DNA of 64,000 nucleotides. It comes from Blasia pusilla. Taxonomy: Eukaryota > Marchantiophyta > Marchantiopsida > Blasiales. This document shows, in pieces, positions 11,870 through 53,193 of this stretch. A program made the translations under genes and the position numbers. Below the pieces are notes generated by a model, which made no database searches, was not told the origin of the DNA, and saw only the letters and a program-made list of their open reading frames with translations. The stretch covers positions 43,338,001 to 43,402,000 of the forward strand of contig CM114271.1 in the NCBI GenBank assembly GCA_050084515.1, in the 5' to 3' direction. Position 1 is the first letter of the stretch. Every line of letters begins with the position of its first letter.

Positions 11870-12749
11870 AGTTGTAATAAAAGCAAACATTTATCCTTCA
11901 ACTTCCTTAATTCATTCTCAACAAACCTAAATGAACTACCTTCCCTCCCTTAATCCCCTTCTTAATTTATAAGTTGTAAACTTCTTTTTAATTTGATTAG
12001 AAACTACCCCAAAAAGCCATTTTTATTTGTGAGGAATTAATTTGAAGCCCTCACATGTGTCATTCGATGAGCTCATCGTCACCAATAGGCATCATTTTTT
12101 TTAATACAACTAGTTGGCATGCTTCGAGGATGCATGATTCAAAGAAATTCCAACATTCATTCTTTACATGTCTTTAATATTTTTTACATGATTTTTTTGA
12201 CGTCATTATCCAAGTTTCCCACCACAATATGTTTATTTCAATTTCTAATCCTTCACTCCTAATTGTAGAAAATGTAAACCCTCACCCCTTCAACTTCCTT
12301 ATTTCATCTTGAAGGAGCCTCACAAACTAAATGAATCGGTCTCCTTGTTTTAATCCCCTTCTTATACTTTGTAAATTTCATTTTAGAAAAATACCCTTAA
12401 AACCTTTTCTTCCATGCTCCTTTGTTTTGAAATAAATAAATTCCACATTTTACACTATTAAAAATCTACCAATCTTTATTTTCTAAGAGGGAATGCCTCC
12501 TCCTTTTCCTTCCAAATTTTATTCAGGATAATTAATATTTTTAAAATAATGATTATTTAAATTTTTTATTAAAAATCTTCAAAATCATTTCTTATGTCAT
12601 GAACGAGCTTAGAATAGAATTCAACCCCAAACTATTAACAGTAAAATTTTCAAACGTTTGAATTATTATTATATGCCATTCACTCTACGTGCACTAGAGT
12701 GAAGGGATTAATTATGTTCCGGCCATTTTTGAGTGGAGGGAGGAACGTA

Positions 12750-13578
12750 GTTTAGGGTTGCCACATGTCAAACAATGACGTGGTTGCAAATGAAGAAGAT
12801 TCGTGTACATTTTTTTTTTCCTTGGAAAAAAGAGAGATGATCGGAATATGCATGCGCCTACGTGGACCCTCGTATCCCCGGGGCCGAAAGGGCACGAAGA
12901 TTAACTGCCACGGGGATCGTTTGATTCCTTTCCGGGGACGACAGGAATCTCCATCGGAGGACCAGCCAATTGTGAAGGCATTCGTCAATGTCAATGCGGA
13001 ATCCGACCGCCTCTTGGGCACTGCCATGCGAAGGAGGCGAGTAGCGAGAGAGAGCATCGGCTGCAGGAGACGCGCAGCAGATCGCGGCGCTCCCGTTACC
13101 AGCCTCCGTTCCCGCTTCCGCTTCCGCAGCCATCATCCATCGACACTGCAAGTGATGCGAAGACGAGGCTCAAATTCATTCAGGTTGAGAGGATCGCTCG
13201 CGATGAAATAAGGAAATAGAGGCTCAAATCGGGGATGGCGTACACCGGCGCTTACATTCTTTGAAGGGCGGTCCAAGAAAGAAGACTCCGCACAGTTTCG
13301 GGATCGAGGAGGATGGCTCTGCAGTCTAGATCACTCGGACTGGATGTATGTTTGTGGCACACTCTCTTCTCGTACCGCAACGCTCGCGACGCAGTCTTCT
13401 TCCTGCCTGCAATCGGAAATTCATGCCGCTGAGTTCGTTCGCAGCTGCCGAAGTCTACGGCACAGAAGGACTATGAGCTCGCGCACCCGACAGCCAGGAA
13501 TGGAAGAAGTGGAAAGACCTGGCAGTGGAATGCGGAGACGAGAATCGAGAATTACGACCTTGTGAAGATAACGGCGCC
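12750..13578 (+). promoter_or_regulatory. Upstream region and probable 5' UTR of the dynein heavy chain gene
   Basis: Base composition changes sharply here: the AT-rich spacer gives way to a GC- and CpG-richer stretch (about 12860-13560) just before the first dynein ATG. I see no TATA box in a credible position. The reading frame upstream of the ATG is open to 13525 only with a GTG, so I treat this as leader and promoter. The arginine-rich short frames inside it (for example 12765-13211) have no family resemblance. Confidence 0.4.
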
Positions 13579-44461
<30,883 letters not shown>

Positions 44462-44644
44462 GTAGGCTCTCTCCCTCTCCCTTTCAAACTTCTCCGAAAA
44501 TTCATACTACTGGCAGGATGGGTCATCTTTTTCTTTCTCTACTGTACGGTCCCTGCAGTAAAGAACCACAGCAAAATTCGCACTCGGTATGGATATAAAG
44601 CTGTAAGGACGACCCTCTCCCTCCGTCTCTTTCTTGGCACAAAG

Positions 44645-44985
44645 TGTGAGAAATGCGGAATGAATTGAAATTGCGTTTGTACTCTTTGTGTTCACTCTGT
44701 ATTGATAGATTGAAGCCGATACATAAATAGTAAAGCCTGCTCTAAACTAAGAGCCGTAATCAAAAGACGTGACGGTAATTGTGTCACTTCAGAAATGTCT
44801 CATAGCTATGTAACGTTTCATCTTGCGAAACGTCACTGACAGTGATCAATGGTAATAAACAGGACATTGATCGTAATCTAATCTAGATCGTCCGTATGGG
44901 TCGATCCGTGTGATCCATTCTTGGATCGACTCCTATCAATCAGCAATCTGCTGATTTGTTTCGCTGTACTAATTAATTTCCAACA
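44645..44985 (-). repeat. 3' LTR of the copia element
   Basis: 341 bp, TGTGAGAAATGCGG to TTTCCAACA on the + strand (TG...CA ends). Matches 49534-49874 without a difference that I can find. Confidence 0.95.
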
Positions 44986-45005
44986 CTCCCACTCAGGGGA
45001 ACAAA

Positions 45006-48000
45006 TCAGCCATTTTCATTACTAGTTAATCCTAGAGATTTAGTATGTTTTTGATGAGGTCCTTTCTGTAAACCCTTAGTAAAAATGTCTGCAGTCATCT
45101 CTGCAGTTGAAATATAGATCAAAATAATTTCGCCACTTGATACTTGATCTTTGATATAGTGGTATTGGATGTCGATGTGTTTGGTGCGGTCATGATGTTT
45201 TGTGGAACTGACCAAAGTGATAGCACTTTGGTTGTCACAAAAGATCTCAGTTATCTTTTGAGCAAAACCAATTTCGTAAAGTAATCTTCTAAGCCAAATA
45301 GCTTCAGTGCTGGCTTTGGTCATTGCAATGTACTCAGATTCGGTACTAGAAAGAGCAACTGACTTTTGTTTTCTACTTGCCCAGCTAACTGCTCCTCCTG
45401 CAAGGAGAAAGCAAAATCCGCTAGTAGACTTGCGGGAGTCAATGTTGTCGCCATAGGCAGCATCAGAATATCCTTGAAGATGAAAAGGAGTAGAGGACCG
45501 CTGATATTGGAGAAAATAATGCTTGGTCCCTTGGAGATACCGGAAAATACGTTTAACGGCAGTCCATTGTATAGGACCAGGGTTGGTCATGAACTGAGCA
45601 ACTGTGCTAACGGAATATGCAATATCTGGGCGAGTGCACACCATGGCCCACATTAAACTTCCGGTAGCACTTTTATAAGGAATTGAAGACATTGCTGCAA
45701 TGTCAGCAGTATGAACAGGGGATTGATCTTGACTAAGATGAAGGCCAAAATCAAAGGGAGTGGAGATAGGTTTGCAGCCCAGCATGTTGAACTGCTTGAG
45801 TTTGTTGGTGATGTAAGTTGTCTGGTTGAGCCGGATCCATCCTTGTTGCCGGTCTCGCTGAATATGTATTCCCAGAACATGATAAGCCTCACCGAGATCA
45901 GTCATTTCAAACTCTTGGCGGAGCTTTGTTTTGACAAAATGAAGCAGCGCAGAACTGGAACTTGCGATGACAGTATCATCCACGTAGAGAGCAAGGATCA
46001 GAAAATTGGAGTCCTTGTTCAGAATGTAAATATTAGAGTCAGCAGTGGTGCTGACAAAACCAATGTCAAGTAAAACATAGTGACAGCGTTCATACCACAT
46101 ACGGGCTGATTGCTTTAAACCATAAATGGACCTGCCTAGAAGGCAGACCAAGTTATTATTTGGAACTGGTAAGCCGGGAGGAAGAGCCATGTAGATTTTG
46201 TGCTGCAGGAATCCATATAGAAAAGCAGCGATTACATCTAATTGATGTAAGTCCAGGTTGAAATAAGCAGCGATAGCAATAAGGATACGAAGAGATTGAA
46301 TTTTGACAGTAGGAGAAAAGGTTTCTTCGTAATCAAGATCTGGAACTTGAGTAAATCCCTTAGCAACCAGTCGGGCTTTGTACTTGTGGATCGTGCCATC
46401 CACATGAGGTTTAATTTTGAAAACCCAACGGCAGCCAACTGTGCTGTGATTAAGAGGAAGGGGAACTAACGTCCAAGCCTTCATGCGAGCCATATTCTGG
46501 AGTTCAGCAGAAATGGCAGCCTTCCAATGGGATGAATCAGGTCCAGAGATAGCTTCTTCATAAGATTGGGGTTCGAGAAAAGAACTGGTAGAAGAGAGCA
46601 AAGCCCAACGCTTCTCTGCAACGCGCTTCTTGTCCTTCTCAGCTTCAATGAGTGCATCATAACGCGCAACAGCCCGAGTAATTCGTGGACTTTTTCTTTG
46701 AGCAAGAGGAGGAGTAGGAGCTCGTGGTCTTCTTTCATAGTAAAGATGGGTACGCCCAGGACCAGGTACGGGGTGTGCAGTAGAAGAGGACATTGGTGAA
46801 GGCACGTCCGCTGGTTGAGGCAAATTTAAAAGAGGTGGAACTCCCACTGAAGAAGACATAGTAGGAGAAGGAGTTCCCATTGCGGGAATAGGCGGGGAAC
46901 TAGCAGGAAGAGGCAAGGAATGTTGAGGATTAGGAGAAGAGCGGAAAAATAGAGGATCAGCTCGGATAGCCAAATCTTCTGCATCAGAAGAAGAGAGCGG
47001 TGGAGTGGTCTTAGCAAGCTGATCTTCAAGAATGACAGCATCTCGGGAGAGAATGATTGTCTTGTCACTCAGCCGCTCGAGACGCAGGGCTTTGCTTTGG
47101 TCACTATAACCAAGGAAAATACATTCCTCAGTGCGAAAATCCAGCTTAGAATGAGGATCATTGATTTTAGCAAATGCAGGACTGCCAAAAATACGAAGAT
47201 GAGATAAAACAGGTTTACGATTAAACCACAACTCATATGGTGTTTTGGAAGGTGGTAATGCTTTGCTTGGAAGACAATTTTGTAAATAATTGGCAGTGAC
47301 CAATGCTTCACCCCAATAAGTTTTAGGCAGAGCTGAATGGAAAAGCATAGAACGTACAGAATTGGCAAGAGTTCTATTCTTACGTTCTGAGACACCATTC
47401 TGCTGTGGTGTGTGGGGAACAGTGAACTGCCTGGAGATTCCTCGAGAATGGCAGAATTCTAAGAAAGCAGAAGACTTGTATTCCCCACCATTGTCAGATC
47501 GCAAGGTCTGAATGCGTCGTGGTTGATGCTGAGTCTCTACATGGGCGACAAATTGGGTGAAACGGGAAAAGGCTTCGGATCTATAATGAAGAAGGTAAAC
47601 AGTAGTATACCGGGAGAAATCGTCAATGAAGACCATAAAGTAACGAAAACCCAAATGAGTAGGTGGTGAAATAGGCCCACAAATATCTGTATGAATTAAT
47701 TCTAAAACAGTGAGAGCTCTATAGACTGGAGTAGTGTTTGAAAAAGGTTTGCGAGTCTGCTTGCCATGTAGGCAGGCTCGACATGAAGAAATTTGAGAGG
47801 GACTATGCGTTGGAACGCCGCCAGCCATTTGCTGTTGTAATAGTTGAGAAATCCGAGCAGCACTAATGTGTCCCAAACGGTGATGCCACAGATCAGCAAT
47901 CGTGGGAAGAACCACAGTGGCAGCTGTAATGATAGAAGATCGGGAGGGTGGAAGGACAGCTTCTCCAAGTTTGTACAAATCATTGATTAAGTAACATGTT

Positions 48001-49328
48001 GTAATGATTTGGTTGGTAGAATCACGGAGTATGCACTGTCCTTTATGAATCAAGGCAGATCCTCCTGCAGTGTCAAGTTGCTTGACGGAAAAAAGATTTT
48101 TCCTCAAGCTCGGTATAAAGAGAACATTCTGAAGAATGTATCGAGTACCGTTTGTCAGAAGGATCTCGACTTGACCAGATCCTCTTATCTCCAGACTGGA
48201 ATTATCACCCAGAAAAACATACGAAGATTTCTCGTACGGAGTGTAATTAGAAAAGTAATCACTGGAGAAGGCCATATGGTGAGTAGCACCAGTATCAAGA
48301 TACCATGTGTTATCTTGAATTTCTGAAGCCGAAGTTGAGTAGGCTACAGTAAAGAAGAGTTGAGAAGTAAAATTGGCTTTTGGAGCCGAGATTCTGGATT
48401 GCATCTGTTGATCTGCAAGACGTTTCCTGCAGTCTTTGATATGATGCCCTTGTAGATTGCAATAGAAACACTTCATTTTCTTGTAAGTATTCTGCTGATT
48501 AGAGGATGCAGCCTGCCAATCAACTTGGGGATGGGACGATTCGCCATATGAACTCGTCGAGGAAACAGGAACAAATCCTGATTTGAAAGGTCCAAAGCCT
48601 TTCTGAGGAGCTTTGCCTCTACCGTAACCTCTGAAAGGGCCGCCTTGCCTGAAATTGCTGTATCTGGACTTGGATTGAGAAGGGGCAGCACCTCGTCCAA
48701 CATAAAGAGCTGAGGACGGTTCTGCAGTCTGTGTCTTCATCATTTTCTCCTCCCTAAGAAGGAAAGTGATCACAGATTGCAACGTGAGGTTACTCTGACC
48801 TCGCAATGAGGTCAATAAATTGCGGTAACTGTTGGGCATTGATCGCATCAATGCAAGATACTGATTTTCATCAGTAGTCACCGATCCAGCAGCGTGGAGT
48901 TGATCAATCAATGTCCTAAATTGATGGACATGTTTTGTAACACTGTCGCCTTCCTTCATCTTCAGAGTCTGCAATTCATCTTGCAGATACATCTTTGTAG
49001 CAGCGTCCTGAGCTTGATACAAAGAATCCAATTTCGTCCAAGCTTCAGCTGCAGTCGTAGCAGAACTGATATGATGAACTTGCGAATTGTCTAAACGATT
49101 CGCTATGAAGGATAAGGCAATTCGGTTAAAAGTCTCCCATTCGTGGACACTCCCAGCGCCGGTGGCAGGAGCGGTAGCCGCTGCTGGCTTTGGAGTTGTT
49201 CCTTCTACGATGCCTACTAACTCTTCAGCATCGAGGTACAATCTCATGCGTAATCGCCAGATATAGAAATAGGTCCCGTCAAATTTCGGGATGTCGTCAA
49301 TCTTGAGGAACATGTTCGAATTCACCAT
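45006..49328 (-). CDS. Copia gag-pol polyprotein (1,440 aa)
   Basis: One uninterrupted frame encodes all functions needed for transposition. Gag spans about residues 1-280 and ends in a zinc knuckle (CFYCNLQGHHIKDC). The aspartic protease site is WYLDTGATHHM (about 345). Integrase has the HHCC finger (HRLGH...CRACLHGK) and DDE residues in HTDICGP, FIDDFSRY and RSDNGGEY. Reverse transcriptase has WVFKIK, KARLVAKGF and the catalytic LALYVDDT. RNase H has YSDAAYGD and STESEYIA. The order protease-integrase-RT-RNase H defines copia. Gag and pol are in the same frame, as in many plant copia elements. The start ATG lies 194 bases after the primer-binding site on the minus strand. No missing catalytic residue is visible. 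Confidence 0.96.
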   Translation of the reverse strand: MVNSNMFLKIDDIPKFDGTYFYIWRLRMRLYLDAEELVGIVEGTTPKPAAATAPATGAGSVHEWETFNRIALSFIANRLDNSQVHHISSATTAAEAWTKLDSLYQAQDAATKMYLQDELQTLKMKEGDSVTKHVHQFRTLIDQLHAAGSVTTDENQYLALMRSMPNSYRNLLTSLRGQSNLTLQSVITFLLREEKMMKTQTAEPSSALYVGRGAAPSQSKSRYSNFRQGGPFRGYGRGKAPQKGFGPFKSGFVPVSSTSSYGESSHPQVDWQAASSNQQNTYKKMKCFYCNLQGHHIKDCRKRLADQQMQSRISAPKANFTSQLFFTVAYSTSASEIQDNTWYLDTGATHHMAFSSDYFSNYTPYEKSSYVFLGDNSSLEIRGSGQVEILLTNGTRYILQNVLFIPSLRKNLFSVKQLDTAGGSALIHKGQCILRDSTNQIITTCYLINDLYKLGEAVLPPSRSSIITAATVVLPTIADLWHHRLGHISAARISQLLQQQMAGGVPTHSPSQISSCRACLHGKQTRKPFSNTTPVYRALTVLELIHTDICGPISPPTHLGFRYFMVFIDDFSRYTTVYLLHYRSEAFSRFTQFVAHVETQHQPRRIQTLRSDNGGEYKSSAFLEFCHSRGISRQFTVPHTPQQNGVSERKNRTLANSVRSMLFHSALPKTYWGEALVTANYLQNCLPSKALPPSKTPYELWFNRKPVLSHLRIFGSPAFAKINDPHSKLDFRTEECIFLGYSDQSKALRLERLSDKTIILSRDAVILEDQLAKTTPPLSSSDAEDLAIRADPLFFRSSPNPQHSLPLPASSPPIPAMGTPSPTMSSSVGVPPLLNLPQPADVPSPMSSSTAHPVPGPGRTHLYYERRPRAPTPPLAQRKSPRITRAVARYDALIEAEKDKKRVAEKRWALLSSTSSFLEPQSYEEAISGPDSSHWKAAISAELQNMARMKAWTLVPLPLNHSTVGCRWVFKIKPHVDGTIHKYKARLVAKGFTQVPDLDYEETFSPTVKIQSLRILIAIAAYFNLDLHQLDVIAAFLYGFLQHKIYMALPPGLPVPNNNLVCLLGRSIYGLKQSARMWYERCHYVLLDIGFVSTTADSNIYILNKDSNFLILALYVDDTVIASSSSALLHFVKTKLRQEFEMTDLGEAYHVLGIHIQRDRQQGWIRLNQTTYITNKLKQFNMLGCKPISTPFDFGLHLSQDQSPVHTADIAAMSSIPYKSATGSLMWAMVCTRPDIAYSVSTVAQFMTNPGPIQWTAVKRIFRYLQGTKHYFLQYQRSSTPFHLQGYSDAAYGDNIDSRKSTSGFCFLLAGGAVSWASRKQKSVALSSTESEYIAMTKASTEAIWLRRLLYEIGFAQKITEIFCDNQSAITLVSSTKHHDRTKHIDIQYHYIKDQVSSGEIILIYISTAEMTADIFTKGLQKGPHQKHTKSLGLTSNENG

Positions 49329-49521
49329 GGTGAATTGACGAAAATTACAGAAAGAGGGGTCGAGGACTTCAAATTCGCGAGAATCTGAAGTCGGCAGTCA
49401 CTAAGAACAGAAAGAGAAAGGCGTTTGAGCAGAAGGCGTCCCCTCTACTCTAGGAATGTTGAAGCGTCCCTCAAATTCCAATCCTTTCTTGAAAATCGTA
49501 AAAGTAGTGACTAGCGACCAC

Positions 49522-49533
49522 GCTCTGATACCA
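49522..49533 (-). promoter_or_regulatory. Primer-binding site, initiator Met-tRNA
   Basis: Minus strand TGGTATCAGAGC directly after the 5' LTR, the standard complement of the plant tRNA-iMet 3' end. Confidence 0.92.
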
Positions 49534-49874
49534 TGTGAGAAATGCGGAATGAATTGAAATTGCGTTTGTACTCTTTGTGTTCACTCTGTATTGATAGATT
49601 GAAGCCGATACATAAATAGTAAAGCCTGCTCTAAACTAAGAGCCGTAATCAAAAGACGTGACGGTAATTGTGTCACTTCAGAAATGTCTCATAGCTATGT
49701 AACGTTTCATCTTGCGAAACGTCACTGACAGTGATCAATGGTAATAAACAGGACATTGATCGTAATCTAATCTAGATCGTCCGTATGGGTCGATCCGTGT
49801 GATCCATTCTTGGATCGACTCCTATCAATCAGCAATCTGCTGATTTGTTTCGCTGTACTAATTAATTTCCAACA
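49534..49874 (-). repeat. 5' LTR of the copia element
   Basis: 341 bp, the same sequence as 44645-44985. On the minus strand it holds the element's promoter. Confidence 0.95.
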
Positions 49875-49879
49875 CAAAG

Positions 49880-50115
49880 GACCTCTTAGGCTGTTGCTGG
49901 TACTTTCTTTTCAAACAGCGGTAAATTCTTACACAGCTAAGTCCATGGCCTTGTGGGATCTCCGTGGACAATAAATCCTTTTTATTCATTCTCTAAAGCT
50001 ATTCAGTCATTCATTCTTGATCCTTCCATCTCTCTTTCTTGTAACTCTCTCTATCTACCTATCTCTCACTGCTCATGGGTAGCTTATAATGAGTGAACCT
50101 CGTGCATGCAATATA
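49880..50115 (+). mobile_element. LINE 3' tail remnant
   Basis: Starts with AAAGGACCTCTTAGG, as at 28879, and reaches GTGGACAATAAATCC then repeated ATTC strings at 49978-50020. This is the same tail type as the other LINE copies in the window. No coding frame. Confidence 0.5.
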
Positions 50116-50192
50116 GCAATACTCTCTATCGAGTTGCCCATTGCTGTAGTTGCAACTCGATAGAGAGTATTGCAACTACAGCAATGGGCAAC
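50116..50192. repeat. Two interleaved inverted repeats (A-B-A'-B')
   Basis: Arm A 50116-50137 pairs with 50152-50173 (22 bp, GCAATACTCTCTATCGAG...). Arm B 50133-50153 pairs with 50172-50192 (21 bp, GTTGCCCATTGCTGTAGTTG...). Both are exact. The pairs overlap through GTTGC/GCAAC, so both stems cannot nest. The order is that of a pseudoknot or two alternative hairpins. Confidence 0.92.
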
Positions 50193-51639
50193 CTGTTGTG
50201 AGCTTGGGATGCTGTTCCCCTGGTTGGTAGGTGTGGATTATTGTGTCCTGTAATCCATGTGACTTCTGACAATTGTGCCACAAGTAAGGTGTCCAGTGGA
50301 CTTAGTCGGAGAAATGGAGACCTCTCCTTCTGGATTCACGGGCCCTCCTCTGCAACTTAATGCCAGGGCTGTTCACCTTTCCATCTAGTGATGATCTCGG
50401 GGGGTAACACTTGGGCACCCTGCCGCTTGCAGGCAGCCCCTCCGCACAAATAGGACAGCCAGTCCCTGTCTGGACTCTCGGGCTGGGAGCTTAAACATTC
50501 TCCCCCAGATCCTAAATCAGTTGTTTGCCAAATCTCTACATATAACGAGCGGCCTTGAGCCCAACATATCTCCGTCCTCCCAAGATTGCGAGGAGTATCA
50601 GTTCACCTATCAAAGGCGCATACCAAAGCTCAGCATCCCCAAGCAGGGTGGGGAATACCGGCATGTTTATTCGAGACGCTTGAAGGCCCCCTGCAGTCCG
50701 GATCTGGACAGAGAGTTCCGACTGGTCTATAGGAGGAGACCATGGTTCCACATGATCATTTTCGGTGTACGTCCCACATTAGACTGCATCTCATTTAAGA
50801 TCATGTGGGCAGCTTTGCGCTTTGAATTCCTGGCTACAGCTGGCGTTACTCGGATGATGAATGGCCGTGAATGTATCTTCAAGGCGACTGTGGTCCACAA
50901 GAACAGAGGGATCAAGGGTGTTGGCTTCTTCATCAGAGCCTTCATGGTGGACAGGTGTGAGATCATCAGCACAGGCTTGAGTATGAACACAGCATATGGG
51001 TCAAAGTTCAAGCAGAGTGCAACTCAAGGTATATGTATATTGGATGTATATGCATGCCAACAAACAGTGAATTTGCTGCTGTAACAGAGACAGCCTTTGA
51101 TAGTGTGAAAACTGATTGCCGTGGGTTCCAGACAAAGGGGAACATAGTCGTACTGGGAAACTTCAACAGCTGGGTGGGGCAAGGCACTGATCCCCAGCGG
51201 AGATCAGGATGTTGGGAGATGTGAGAGTGAATGGCAATGGCACACGGGTGATCACGATGTTGAGGGAACTCCAATTGATGGCACTGAATGATAGGCATAA
51301 GGCGGGTTCCCCGACTTGGACTAGGGTCAACTTCAAGGAGAATGAAAGCTCCATTGTGGACTACATACCTGTGGATGAGGAACTCTACACACGCCGTGGG
51401 AAGATCACGGTGGATGCGACAGAGGAAGATCAGATCATTCGTTGGTCTGGACAGAGTTGCAGCAAAGACTAAAATGCTCGACCAAAGCAGTGAAGAGAGT
51501 GATCAAGAAATGGAGGATAGAGGACTTCCAAGATGAGGGGAACAAGGAGGTGTACGTTAGTAAGCTGGAAGAAAATCTCTTGGCATTTGACACTTGCATT
51601 GAATCTACCTTTGGGTTCGCAAGAACAACTGTGGACATG

Positions 51640-52267
51640 TAAAAGAAAAATAGGAGTAAACAAATACTGACTTTGATTACAGAGCTAATTTGTTTCTCCA
51701 AGCTCCAAGAAGTTACAGCAGATTACAGATACATGGAATAGCTTCACAGAGGTCAAATAGGAAAGGAAACTCTGTACTTACAAAAACATGAGAGAGATCT
51801 GATTGATCTACTACTCATAAACTTCCTCCCTATAGGAAGAAGAGACTCTCTACACTATTGATGCCCTTTCAAGCAGCACACTATCTCCTCCAGCAGCAGG
51901 TCCTCCAAAACATCAACTCCTCCTATCACAATAGGTCAGCCACCCAAGCTGAGGGGCAGCAATCATGAAGTTCGCAGGTCCAGGAGCTGGGGAAAGTAGA
52001 GAAGAGAATAAGAGTGCTCTGGTAAGCCTCTTGCTCTTATAGGATAACCCCTGGCTATCTTAAACCCTAAAAGTCTTTAACTAAGGCTAAAGGAGGCTAT
52101 TATGAAACCCTAAAGGTTTTTAACTAAGACTAAAAAGGCTATCGCGAAAACCTAAAGGTCCAGTTAATAAACCTAAAAATAGAATTTTACCTATAGATAA
52201 AAAAAGTAACTTTTCATAGTAAAAAATAGAAATTTTTGTTCCTGATCTTACAGTTGCAATTTCAACA
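51640..52267 (-). mobile_element. Solo LTR, family B (628 bp)
   Basis: Inserted in the LINE with a perfect 5-bp duplication ACATG (51635-51639 and 52268-52272). Closely related to 43449-43948 (shared AGTAAACAAATACTGACTTT, CCTAAAGGTTTTTAACTAAG, GTTGCAATTTCAACA). Minus-strand termini are TGTTGAAATTGC...TTTTA. Confidence 0.87.
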
Positions 52268-52508
52268 ACATGGTGCTAGCATGGTGGGATCATGGAGTGA
52301 CAGATTCTGTTGAGATTGCTGTTGGAAGGAAATTGCTGTCAAATGGTTGTCCTTGGAACTGAAGGCAGCCATTGCCAAATGAAGGGAAGTGTATGTCGCA
52401 TGTGCCAAGGCCAAGGACGACGCATCCTTGTGGGCAGAGTATGTGGCCCTGCGTAAGGAAACCCGTCTTCTAGTGCATATGCACAAGAAGAAATTGAACA
52501 AAGCGACC

Positions 52509-53193
52509 TGTTGAAATTTGTTAATATCTAGTTTAGTCATGCCCTAAAAGTAGTTAGTCAAATACTAACTTAGTTGGATACTAATTTAGTTAGCTAGAGA
52601 TAACTTAGTGTTCCTCTATCTTTTTAGGGTAACCTTGAATTAGGGCAATTCTCGAGTTAGGGCTAGCCACCATCTGTTATTTAGGTATGGATCTGTTCAA
52701 GAAGATCCAAGGGCCGAAGTGCTCACCCTCATGTATATAATGTCTCTCTTTAGAGAGCAGAAGCCAATTCTACAAAGATGCACAGTTTTGGTGAGGACTC
52801 CTGAGGCTCTTGGTCCTGCTGCAGAGTGATCAGAGAATAGGAAGAGGAGATTGAGACTAATTGCTGTGCTTGCTAGAGCCTCACCTGGAAGGAAGGTTGT
52901 TTTGTCTAGTATGCTTTGATGGAGATTGTTTGTGCTCAATGGTGAGCCATGTCTGATCTCTGAGCTGGTGACATGTGAGGACCTGTAGTGTGAGTGCAAG
53001 GTGTGGCTGAGTAGAATCCTTCTTAGTATCTCTTAGATAGTAAGAAGAGTCACATCATGGTAGGGCTCTGATTTGGCAATAGAGATAGGGACTGATTTGC
53101 TGATTGTGTAGAAGCTGAAATCATGGATGGTCTAGCTGATGCTAGCTCTGACTTTGTACAAGGAGATACTTCTGCTGGTCAATCATTTTCTCA
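52509..53193 (+). mobile_element. Solo LTR, family C (685 bp)
   Basis: Matches the 683-bp LTR at 61034-61716 in the opposite orientation (TGTTGAAATTTGTTAATATC start, TGGTCAATCATTTTCTCA end). It divides the LINE sequence GCGACC|ACCTACAC. Only ACC is duplicated, so the target duplication is short or eroded. Confidence 0.83.

Larger units (their letters stand above)
6970..12750. other. Long AT-rich interval without a supported gene
   Basis: About 5.8 kb with poly-A/T runs, TA microsatellites and only short, unspliced frames with no family resemblance. The region around 8440-8530 is a CT-rich, loosely repetitive tract (CTCCCTTAGGTCCTCC-like strings). The segments 9150-9500 and 9740-11500 have the look of heavily mutated old transposon sequence, but I cannot tie them to a family. 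I see no tRNA, terminal repeat pair or reverse transcriptase motif. Confidence 0.4.
44640..49879 (-). mobile_element. Full-length Ty1/copia LTR retrotransposon, apparently intact
   Basis: The element has two 341-bp LTRs (44645-44985 and 49534-49874) that appear identical by eye, flanked by a perfect 5-bp duplication CAAAG (44640-44644 and 49875-49879). On the minus strand the primer-binding site TGGTATCAGAGC (49522-49533) abuts the 5' LTR. A purine tract (GAGTGGGAG, 44986-44994) abuts the 3' LTR. A single gag-pol frame fills the interior. It inserted just downstream of dynein exon 41, opposite to the gene's direction. The intact frame and near-zero LTR divergence indicate recent transposition. 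Confidence 0.95.

Noticed and set aside
12765-13211. Arginine-rich 148-codon frame upstream of the dynein gene
   Set aside because: Composition follows the local GC-rich leader. No domain, and no clean connection to dynein exon 1.
13525-13578. Upstream GTG as the dynein start
   Set aside because: The ATG at 13579 has a strong plant start context; GTG initiation is improbable in a nuclear plant gene.
44462-44639. Continuation of dynein exon 41 past 44461
   Set aside because: The frame stays open, but the peptide loses all resemblance to dynein and a good donor (ACA|GTAGGC) precedes it.
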